Positions 50,301-58,588 of a stretch of 64,000 nt of DNA are shown piece by piece. The stretch spans positions 60,800,732-60,864,731 of the forward strand of contig NC_079216.1 in the NCBI RefSeq assembly GCF_029633865.1, in the 5' to 3' direction. Made by a program: the position numbers and the translations under genes. The DNA comes from Lampris incognitus. Its lineage: Eukaryota; Chordata; Actinopteri; Lampriformes; Lampridae. The notes beneath the pieces are model-generated. The model was not told where the DNA came from and searched no databases. It saw only the letters and a program-made list of their open reading frames with translations. How positions within the stretch are numbered: the stretch's first letter is position 1; each line of letters opens with the position of its first letter.

Positions 50301-50953
50301 TTGAGGACTGGGTTGAGAAACACTGCATTAGAGGAACCAGTTTTGTTCATCATACTGCTATTTTCCCATTGGCCACTAAGTGGTGATATTACTCTGGACT
50401 ATGTTGTGAAGCTGTTCCTCCCTTTTCTGTTTCTGTTGGGAGATGGGCTAAATGTCAGCAGGCGGCAGAATGTGATGTGTCTATCTGTGTTTCCAGGATT
50501 GGATCGGGACACTACACGGCATATGGCAGTCACCAGGGCCACTGGTACCACTTCAATGACAGCACAGTGACTCTGACAGACGAGCACACAGTGAGGAAGG
50601 CCAAGGCCTACATCCTCTTTTATGTGGGGAGTCCAGACAAGGAAGCTTCAGACAGAGGTGCTCAGAACAAAGCAGTCCTGGACAGGGTTGGCCAGGACAA
50701 GGTTACAGTGGATTTGGTAAATACAGACAGGGTTGGGCCACACATGGCAGCCTTACACAGGGTTACCCTGGACATGGGAGTAACAGATAAGGCTGCAATG
50801 GAGATGGTGGCCAAAGACCAGGTGGTGTTTGACACAGCTGCTTTGGAGAAGATGGCCCTAGAAAAACTGGCAACAGATGGCTTTGATGATGGTGCCTTGG
50901 AGAGGGCTGTCACTGAGAATGGCAGCCAGACTCAACAACCTGCAATGCAATGA
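37093..50953 (+). CDS. usp3: Ubiquitin carboxyl-terminal hydrolase 3, complete (15 coding exons)
   Basis: USP3 is a nuclear cysteine protease that removes ubiquitin from histones H2A and H2B. Exons: 37093-37183, 37582-37642, 37998-38132, 38773-38856, 39117-39198, 39451-39533, 39720-39833, 40536-40649, 41007-41156, 41864-41970, 42057-42137, 42232-42350, 42451-42564, 48042-48109, 50497-50953. All phases agree, giving 619 residues. An in-frame TAA at 37087 supports the start. Residues 1-120 are the ZnF-UBP finger (ECPHL, WCCSVCRSNKSPW, HSVCMDCCNY, YRCDDFVVND). The USP domain spans 160-511: catalytic Cys169 (NLGNTCFMNAILQSL), QQQDAHEFMRYLLDHLHREL, CxxC pairs NCLICGN and LCHMCKK, His473 (GSGHYTAYG) and Asn488 (HFNDSTVTL). 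Human USP3 is 520 residues; the excess is a repeat-built C-terminus after residue 512. Intron 2 has a GC donor, and the exon 9 donor is weak (GTACTA). Confidence 0.96.
42951..43348 (-). mobile_element. tRNA-derived SINE, family A, copy 3 (usp3 intron 13)
   Basis: Minus-strand copy. The head (atccaggtggtctattcc), B box (ccggttcgaatcccc) and the ggccaagcacaattggggg tail on minus match the copies at 14384 and 21667. Confidence 0.83.
44250..45560 (-). mobile_element. Non-LTR retrotransposon RT fragment (RTE/Rex-like), usp3 intron 13
   Basis: Minus-strand coding: YRGITLLSLPGKVYSRVLER, FVDLEKTYDCVP, VGLRQGCPLSPILFV, then GNLRIVLLASS where the FADD catalytic residues are deleted. The tail reads KELKYLGVLFTSEGRME, AKLSIYQSIFVPTLTSG and LRWFRHLIRMPPGRLPLEVY. 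Several frame changes; not functional. Same family as 52966-53630. Clade assignment is tentative. Confidence 0.83.
45565..45964. mobile_element. hAT-like MITE, 400 bp (usp3 intron 13)
   Basis: Inverted ends ggtaaccctttctatgaagc and (inverted) ggtaacactttctatgaagc. Flanks tccagttt and ttcagttt form an imperfect 8-bp duplication. The interior is palindrome-rich (ataacgccctataagc words) with no ORF. Confidence 0.82.
46040..46900 (-). mobile_element. Degenerate Tc1-like remnant (usp3 intron 13)
   Basis: A minus-strand piece reads MWSDKTKVELFGLKTKRFVW, then frame-shifted GSIMLWG- and EGTGK-like text near 46190-46100, recognisably Tc1 transposase around the first catalytic Asp. The right side (46895-46915) has a TIR-like aaaggggttgaatgcttat. 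Much older than the 16.9-kb element. Confidence 0.7.
50093..50325. mobile_element. hAT-like MITE with 49-bp perfect inverted repeats (usp3 intron 14)
   Basis: Begins cagtgtttctcaacccagtc and ends with its exact inverse. The repeat is perfect for 49 bp and continues with few mismatches to about 61 bp. Identical cattagag at 50085-50092 and 50326-50333 is the 8-bp target duplication. It ends 171 bp before the last usp3 exon. Confidence 0.94.
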
Positions 50954-51451
50954 TGCCTTTAGACTGTAACAACCTCAGACCGGTTTTTCACTCCATTTCT
51001 GCCTCACCTGAATGACATGTCTCAGTGTGTTTGCGTGTAATCAATTCCTTTTACTTAAATTAGCGTGAATGACTGTCTCTTGTCCACTTGTCCTTTATTT
51101 TGTGTGAATGACAATGTTTGGTGACACATTCCTCAGTCGAGGCAGACTACTGCTTATGGGATAGATTCCAGAGCTGGTTGTTATAATAAAAAGCGCTTTA
51201 GCTATGGCAATCTTAGTTAAGTCCGGCATTGAGGCTATAGGCTGAAAGTGAGACTGAAATTTTAAAGGGTCCCTCATCACATAATCTTTAATCATAATCA
51301 ACACAAAGATTTCCCCCTCAAAATGTGTAAAAACATTTTTGAATTATTGAGGCTTATTTTTGACATTGCTGATACTTTGCTATTTCCATTCAGCTTTTCA
51401 ACTTCAAAATTTGCATAAAAATACCTAAATGAAATTCAAAGAAAGTTAAAT

Positions 51452-52960
51452 CAGTTCATGTGGATACAACGTTTATTGACAGATATGTGTCATCACTCAT
51501 CTAAGTGACCTCATCAGTCTAAACTGACTGCAGATATCCCCACCCTTATAAACAATACAGCTGCATAACGACCAAAGCCAACAATCCATTTCACAGGAAA
51601 ATAGGTGTGACCATTAATTAGTTTCAATGACTAAGTGTATTATTCACAGAGGATTAGGGGACGTTTGCAATCAGCATTGTACGATGGCGACAGATGTACT
51701 CTTTTTTTTAAGGCCATGACACACCAGGCGGACAGTCAGCCGTTGGCCAATGACGGGCTGTCAGTGAGCGTCTGTGCCCCTAGTTTTTGCACTAGTTGGA
51801 CCCCTGTCAGCAACTTTTCGGCCGATTCAGCATGTTGAATCGGCAGCAGAGCCCGTCGGTGAGGGATCACTCCGATTGGCTGTCCAGCTTAGCGAGTCAG
51901 TGCACAAGAAGATAAATGGAAGTTTCAGAATCATCCGACGTTCCCCTACGGAGATACAATCCCGGTAGATGGTGTTTTGCCTCTGGATGATTGGATTGAT
52001 AAGTTCCTTCAACATGTGGAACTGAACAGGAAAGAGCCGAGCGAAATTTTTGAAATCGGAGGTTTCATTTATCTCCAGCTCTCGGCACAGGTTCGGGAGA
52101 GCCCCTTGAGCCTGTCACTGTAGTATCCATGATTTTACCCATTTAGTGCGATTTCTCCTTATTTTTCACCTCCGCCTCTTCCTTTCCTCTTCCACAACCA
52201 AAAGACCAGGGGCTGACAACGCCAGTGCCATTTGCAACTTTTTATCAGACATATTCTCGATTAGAAGTAGCTATACTACTTCAAATTTTGAACGACGAAT
52301 ACAGACTACCGCCACCTGCTGGTATGGAGAGTTATTTCCTCTCACTCAGGCACAGAACGTACATGCTAGTTGGCCGTTTGCTATAGTCTTTTCGGTGTGT
52401 TCAAGTGCTACTTTTTGGTCCAGGTGTAGGTGACGTGAGGCGACGCAACGGTCGGCCTTCGTTGCTGCTAGCTCTCTGATGTCAGTTTGGTGTGTCTGGG
52501 CCCTTAGGTCCCCTCCTTGGTTCAGGGATGGTCCTTCCTTCTTAACATAGATGGTCTCTTTGACTCCCCGTTCAAACCAGCGTTCCTCCCTATCAAGGAT
52601 GTGCACATCCTCATCCTTGGAAGAGTGGCCACTGGCCTGTAGATGGGTGTAGACTGTGGAGTCCTGGCCTGACGTGTTAGCTCTTCTGTGTTGTGCCATC
52701 CTCTTAGCCAGCATCTGTTTGGTTTCCCCGATGTACAAGTCACGGCAGTCCTCCCGGCACTTAACAGCATACACTATATTTCTCTGTTTGTGCCGGAGGA
52801 TCCGATCCTTGAGGTGGACCAATTTCTGGCGCAGCGTATTTTGGGGTTTGAAAGCAACTGAGACGCGGTGTTTGGAAAATATGCGACTGAACTGTTCCGA
52901 CACTCCCTCCACATACGGACTCACCACTGATTTACATTTCGGCAGCTGTTGTCCTTAGAC
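51452..52960 (-). mobile_element. Penelope-like element, 3' half with GIY-YIG endonuclease, split by a Harbinger-like insertion
   Basis: On minus, 52927-52507 encodes VAFKPQNTLRQKLVHLKDR, VYAVKCREDCRDLYIGETKQ, STVYTHLQASGHSSKDEDVH and VKETIYVKKEGPSLNQGG. This is a GIY-YIG nuclease domain with DLYIGE in the catalytic YIG position. The tail resumes beyond the insertion at 51705-51452 and matches the 22.8-kb tail. The RT part is absent. Confidence 0.8.
51711..52503. mobile_element. PIF/Harbinger-like non-autonomous element with TTA duplication
   Basis: Ends aggccatgacacacca and (inverted) gggcccagacacacca, flanked by TTA at 51708-51710 and 52504-52506. The 3-bp TTA site is typical of PIF/Harbinger. 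A minus-strand scrap (YRDCISVGERRMI) resembles Harbinger nuclease N-terminal text. Inserted in the Penelope-like copy. Confidence 0.72.
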
Positions 52961-52965
52961 AATAG

Positions 52966-54290
52966 ACACATATTCAGATTTGCAGATGATTCAGTGATTG
53001 TAAGTCCTCTTGAAGGGGAGGAAGAGCAACATGGACCTGTGGTCGATGATTTTGTATCTTGGTGCGATGATTCCTTTCTCCACTTAAATGGTGTCTAAAA
53101 CTAAAGACATGATAATCAGCTTTAGAAAGACTCCTCCTAGTCCTGTACCAACCAGCTTTGAAGGTGCTGACAATGAGCTTGTGGACAGCTACAAATATCT
53201 GGGGGTTCTCGACAACAAACTGTGGGTAGTGACCGAAAGGGTGAGATCGTGGATACAAGCAGCTGAAATGAGTTTCCTCCGTAGGGTGTCTAGGCTCAGC
53301 CTTAGCGATAGGGTGAGGAGCTTGGAGTAGAGCCGCTGCTCCTTCGCATCGACGAGAGCCAGTTGAGATGGTTCGGGCATCTGGTCAGGATGCCTCCTGG
53401 GCACCTGCCTTTGGAGGTTTACCGGGCACGGCCAACTGGGAGGAGACCCCGGGGTAGACCCAGAACTCGCTTGAGGGACTACATGTCCAATCTGGCCTGG
53501 GAACGCCTTGGGATCCCCCAGGAGGAGCTGGAGGGCGTTGCTGGGGAGAGGAACGTCTTGAGTGCCCTACTTAGCTTGCTGCCACCGCGACCCGACCCCG
53601 GAGAAGTGGCTGAAGATGAGATGAGATGAGAGATGTTCTCGAAAACTGTGCTTTGAAACTCACGTTGCTTCCACATCAAAAAAGGTCCAACAAAGACTTT
53701 TTTTCCTGAGGAAAATGTGGACATTTAATGTCTCCTCCCAGATGATGACTCTCCTTTATACAAGTGCTATTGAAACAGTTTTAATGTACTGTATTGTTGC
53801 TTGGTTTGGTAACTTGACTCTGGCCAATAAAAAAAGTCCTCATCAAATAGGCCAGTAAGATGTCAGGGAGAAGTCAAGCCCAGCTTACCCACCTTTATAA
53901 TAGGAAGGTGTTCAGAAAGGCTACTTCCCTTCTGGAGTGCCAAGGTCACCCCCTTCGGCCAGAGATGGAGCTGTTACCCTCAGGTTGTCGGTTGAGGATG
54001 CCCTGTATTAGGACTAAGAGATACAAGGCTTCGTTTGTCCCCACTGCCATGCAGTTGTCAAATGGTGGATAGTATTCATCTGTTGTCTGCAGATCGCTTG
54101 TTTCCATGGTCTGTATATTTGAACTCCTTCGGTTCTCCTTGCCCGCTATGCCCTGTTGTTTTTTTTGTTGTTGTCCATCAGTGATGTGTCAATTCTGCCT
54201 TGGCGTTCGTATGTTTTGTTTTGTGTGAAAGTTTTATACATACTGGCTGCAAACTAATTTCCCTGTAAGGGACAATAAAGATACTTTGAC
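52966..54290 (+). mobile_element. LINE fragments (two RT C-termini) between Penelope-like tails
   Basis: Plus strand: a short RT piece near 53090 (KTKDMIISFRKTPP, VDSYKYLGV), then WIQAAEMSFLRRVSRLSL and RWFGHLVRMPPGHLPLEVYR up to 53629 (same family as 44.3-45.6 kb), then at 53860-54072 an L2-type end (QLTHLYNRKVFRKATSLLEC, RLRMPCIRTKRYKASFVPTA). At least two different LINE tails are joined. Confidence 0.75.
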
Positions 54291-54295
54291 TTTTA

Positions 54296-54590
54296 AGAGT
54301 AGATCTGTCGTCATCTTACAATGCCGTGATTGCAAACATTCCCAAGTCCTCTGAATAGTACACATGGCCATTGAAACGCTAGTGAATGGTCACGCCCATA
54401 TTTGCATATGAAACTGATCGTTGGGTTCGGCCGTTATGCAACTGTATTGTTTATAAGGGGTGGGGACACCAGTCAGTTTAGACCGGAGAGGCCACTTAGA
54501 TGAGTGATGGAATGTATCTGTCAATAAACATTGTATCCAGATGTAAACATTGTATCCAGATGAACTGATTCAACCTTCTTTGATTTTCTT
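54296..54590 (+). mobile_element. Penelope-like element tail, plus orientation
   Basis: The inverse of the 51452-51705 tail (ttataaggggtggggacacc, cttagatgagtgatgga, tatctgtcaataaac), with a short internal duplication of acattgtatccagatg near 54529-54560. Confidence 0.8.
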
Positions 54591-54599
54591 ACCTGGATT

Positions 54600-56160
54600 A
54601 CTGAACATGCATAAAGCTAAATGAAAGCAAAGCTATTTCAGTTGTTTTGATTTTCTTATCTTTTTCCTTTTATTCATAGGTGACAGTCTTATATTTACCT
54701 CTTCTAAATGGCCTTGTAGTACTGTGTAGCAAAAAGTAGAGGAGGTAGGATGCATTGGAATCAGTGCATTCAATGGGTTTGTTTGAATGTTGTTATAACG
54801 TTTTTGGTCATGAGCAGAAATGTGCTTTCAGTGGATCTAAACTGAGCTTCAGCAGTGAGGCTATTGGATAAGCTGTCTTTTTTTTTTTAATCAAATCTAA
54901 CATCAGGCAAAAAATATCTTAACATTTTGTTGATTTAAAGCTTGGAAATCCCCCCCTCTAATCCAGCAGCTTGCCCAGACTCAGGCCGTGACCCCCTCAA
55001 GGCCTTACCTGACAAAGGCAACACAGAAAGACATTGTACATCCTTAACCCCGAGAAGCAATAATTTTTTCCCCTGTGGGAATCTTGTTTTTTTTCCCCGA
55101 CAGGTGATAATGATATTTTGGTAATGTGCTAGATGGCACGGACACCCGTTGGTGAAGTTCCTAATTGAAGATAATTGCGAAGCTGTTTTATACACAGCTC
55201 GGGAAACATGTCTAGAGAAGCTGTGTGGAGTCACAAACCTCAAAATAAAATCATACAGATGGGAGTTTATTTGAGACTCTAATCCTTTCTTTTTTTAAGA
55301 TGTTCTCAGTAGGATGCATAGCTTTGAAAAATTTAAACGCATGCTTCGGAGACCGTGTCTCGGGAGGTACTTTCTGTTGATCTAACCCAGCGTGATTTTC
55401 CATTGCCCTTGTTGCGGCTTGTAAATTAAGAGCCTTTGATACTAAACGCGTAGAGAACGGCGCACATTTTTCAGCAAGACGCTCTGTTGTTTCTGTTTTT
55501 CCTCTAGTGAACATCTCCATCCACCCACCCACACACACACACAGGAGCTCCCCTCAGGACACGTGCCAGTCAGTCAGCCCTCTCTCGCTCAGGCAGGAAC
55601 AAGCACTCCTGTATGCTAAGAAGGAACAGCTGCTCTTCGTAGTCTGCTCACAGGTGGCTGGCTGTGGGCACGCTACTCTGTCCTCGTTAAAGACACAAGT
55701 GGCCTTTTTTTGTCCCCCCCCCCCCCCTCTCTCTCTTTTTCCTTTTGGAGTTTCGGTCACGGCTGCTAATGGGCTCACGTTGCTGCGTGTCTCTTAATAC
55801 TAAGGATGAGTGCTCCGGGACTGGATGTCATGACTCACCGCGAGTCAAGGTACCGGCGGTAATCGCGTTCTCTATATAGTGGGTGTTTTCCAATTTCCTG
55901 GGAGCTCGGTAACCTGTTGGTGATATCACTTAGTCCAGGAAATAACTGGAGATGGGTACACTTTGTGCAATGTGCTCTATGATGAAAAAAAAACGGGCTT
56001 CTCACTAAGTACATGTATGATTTCCAATGAGCACACAGTGAGTCATGGTTCACCCTGTTCCCTTCGGCGCAAGAGTTGCAACACTATCTGACCCGCAACT
56101 TTCCTTGATATGGATGATGGGTTACGTTGAAGTTGTGATGAAATCGTTCCAACGGACCCA
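54600..56160. other. Intergenic, no gene recognised
   Basis: AT-rich to mixed DNA with poly-T, poly-C and CA tracts. I find no conserved coding and no family-level match in the ORFs at 54935-55797. Confidence 0.45.
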
Positions 56161-56165
56161 TCGCT

Positions 56166-56200
56166 CAGCCCCGCCCCTCAAACGCAGACGAGCCAATGGC
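56166..56200 (+). promoter_or_regulatory. GC box and CCAAT box upstream of the THAP exon
   Basis: ccccgccccтс-type GC box (agccccgcccctc, about 56167-56179) and a CCAAT box (gagccaatggc, about 56189-56199) lie about 135-160 bp upstream of the THAP ATG at 56330, a normal proximal promoter layout. Seen directly; use is inferred. Confidence 0.45.
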
Positions 56201-56329
56201 AGTGTAGTACCAAATGCACGCGGGAGCTCGCTCGGACATCTGGAGCTAACGACTCCATTAAGTAGCGTCAGAGTTGCATCAGAAGTCGTGGTTTTTTGTG
56301 ATGTTTTATGGATAGAAGTTGGATCAAAA

Positions 56330-56436
56330 ATGGTCAAACGATGTGCATGGGGTACGTGCAACACCGATACGAGGTATCCCGAGAGGATGGGCAGTGGGGT
56401 ATATTTTATCCCATTTCCCAAAGCAAAACAAGAAAG
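56330..56436 (+). CDS. Orphan first exon encoding the start of a THAP zinc finger
   Basis: ATG at 56330 opens MVKRCAWGTCNTDTRYPERM and then GVYFIPFPKAKQE, ending at a GT donor (ag/gtaaat) at 56437. This is the N-terminal half of a C2CH THAP DNA-binding domain: the first two Cys (C5, C10) and the FPFP-like FIPFPK core are present. The second half (Cys, His and AVPTIF region) should be on a following exon that I could not find in the window. THAP domains occur in cellular regulators and in P-element-type transposases. It faces a minus-strand exon 19 bp away. Whether this is a live gene, a transposon gene or a stranded exon is open. Confidence 0.6.
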
Positions 56437-56455
56437 GTAAATTAATTTGTCTTAC

Positions 56456-56706
56456 CCTGCGGTGCACAAACAGCGCTGGTCCTGGATGATGTTATCTGCA
56501 GTCGCGATGACCGTGAGATGAGGCTTTTCCCTCTCGCATTGCGAGCTGTAAACTCTCGCCTCCAATTTAAGCTCGTCACCCACCATATCTAGTTTTAAAT
56601 GTTGTACATATCCCTCCATAGCATAGTGAAGTCCTTTGTAATGGCTTCTAGGTGAAATCAGGTCTCCAAAAGTTATATATAGCTTCTTGGGATGTAGTTT
56701 TGACAC
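56456..56706 (-). CDS. Orphan exon resembling the N-terminal side of a SWIM zinc-finger protein
   Basis: A minus-strand open stretch ends at a good donor (gg/gtaaga, boundary at 56456). It reads LHPKKLYITFGDLISPRSHY, EGYVQHLKLDMVGDELKLEA and TADNIIQDQRCLCTAG. The terminal CxC followed by a splice site is the pattern of SWIM zinc fingers (CxCx(n)CxH), whose CxH half would be on the next exon leftwards; I did not find it. The frame is open upstream of 56706 without an ATG, so the start is undetermined; 56706 is only the limit of the stretch I can support. Similar THAP- and SWIM-bearing uncharacterised proteins are multicopy in fish genomes (from memory), which suggests mobile-element ancestry. 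Confidence 0.45.
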
Positions 56707-56911
56707 CGATAGCTGCCATTGTAACTCTCGAGTCAGCCCGGGTAGCTTGTCCGAGTTAGCAACAGTAACTAAGGGGGGGCGGGACTGAGCAATAGGTCCA
56801 TTCTGAATTGGGGTTGTAATCTCAAGTGAGAGACGCGTGCAACAACTCCAAGGGGACTTGCTGGGCCTAAAAATGGGTTATTTAAGTTGTATATATGTAT
56901 GGCCCCAGATA

Positions 56912-58265
56912 TACACCGATCAGCCAAAACATTAAAACCACTGACAGGTAAGTGAATAACATTGCTTATCTCGTTACAATGGCTCCTGTCAAGGGGTGGG
57001 ATGTATTGGGCCGCAAGTGGACAGTCAGTTCTTTAAGTTGATGTGTTGCAAGCAAGAAAAATGGACAAGCATAAAGGTCTGAGCGACTTTGACAAGGGCT
57101 AAATTGTGATGGATAGACGACTGGGTCAGAGCATCTCCGAAACGGCAGGTTTTGTTGCGGGTTCCCGGTATGCAGTGGTCAGGACCTACCAAAAGTGGTC
57201 CAAGGAAGGACAACCGGTGAACTGGCGACGGGGTCACGGGCGCCCAAGGCTCACTGAATCACATGGGGAGCGAAGGCTAGCCCGTCTGGTCCGATCCCAC
57301 AGAAGAGCTACTGTAGCTCCAATTGCTGAAAAGGTTAAGGCTGGTTATGACAGACAGGTGTAGGAACACACAGTGCATCTGCAGACTTGAGGTATAATGG
57401 TCATGGTCAGAGTGCCCAGGATGACCCCCGTCCAACATCAAAAGCATCTATAATGAGCACGTGAGTGTCAGAACTGGACCATGGAGCAATGGAAGAAGGT
57501 GACCTTGTCTGATAAATCACGTTTTCTTGTGCATCGTGTAGACGGCCGGGTGCATGTGCTTTGTGTACCTGTGGAAGAGATGACACCAGGATGCACTATG
57601 GGAAGGAGGCAAGCCGGCGGAGGCAGGGCGATGCCCTGGGCAATGTCCTGCTGGGAAACCTTGGGTCCTGGCATTCATGTGGATGTTACTTTGGCACGTA
57701 CCGCCTACCTTAACACTGTTGCAGACCAGGTACATCCCTTCATGGCAGCGGTACTCCCTGATGGCAGCGGCCTCTGTCAGCAGGATCATGTAAAAGTGTT
57801 CAAGGTGTTGCCTCGGCCTCCAAAATTCCCCAGATCTCAATCCAGTGGAGCATCTGTGGGATGTGCTGGAACAGCGAGTCCGATCCGTGGAGGCCCCACC
57901 TCGCAACTTACGGGACTTAAAGGATCTGCTGCTAACGTCTTGGTGCCAGATACCAGAGGACACCTTCAGAGGTCTTGTGGAGTCCATGCCTCGACGGGTC
58001 AGAGCCGTGGCCATGTCTGGGGGTGGGAAGTCGGATGTGGGTATTTGTCCTGCTCGCTACACTAGCGCCTCCTCTGGTCAGTCGCCCCCCCCCCCCGCCC
58101 CGGATCGGCAGAGAGGGGGTGGAGCAGCGATCGGGACGCCTCAAAAAGAGCGGGGTAATTGGCCAGATACAATTGGGGAGGAAAAAGGGGGCAATGTTTG
58201 GGAGGCATGAGGGGGACCTACACAATATTAGGCAGGTGGTTTTAATGTTCTGGCTGATGGGTGTA
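56912..58265 (+). mobile_element. Tc1/mariner-superfamily element, degenerate, with a SINE insertion
   Basis: Terminal inverted repeats tacaccgatcagccaaaaca and (inverted) tacacccatcagccagaaca, with TA at both ends. Transposase remnants on plus run from DRRLGQSISETAGFVAGSRY (helix-turn-helix) through RDLVR-like text near 57480 to the region that would carry the last acidic residue near 57840 (PNFPRSQSS in one frame, NPVEHLWDVLEQ in another). Frames change repeatedly. The element is interrupted near its right end by a SINE. Confidence 0.88.
58010..58195 (+). mobile_element. tRNA-derived SINE, family A, 5'-truncated copy 4
   Basis: Only the body and tail are present (gtgggaagtcggatgtgggt, actagcgcctcctctggtca, ggtaattggccagatacaat). 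Inserted in the Tc1-like element at 56912-58265. Confidence 0.8.
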
Positions 58266-58588
58266 TATCTTCTACGGAATCGGGCCAGGGGAGAATAAAC
58301 ATCTGGCTCAGACCAGCGGGCTGCTCGTTGCCTGTTGAGGACCATATGACAGATGGAGAGGGAGTGTAAGCCTCGCAACACTTCCATTTTTGACGGTACT
58401 CACAGTTGCCTTCCCAAAATAGCCTTCACTCCACAGCCTTATATGTGCAGGGCTTCGGCGTGCTCCTTCGGAGGCATCGTGTATCTAGGCCACACGATGT
58501 TGACTACAGGCTCATTGTTGCCGTGTTTTAGCAGGCCTATCACTACGCCGGGCAGGAGGCCTCCTTCCGCTTCTCACGTCAGCTCGCC

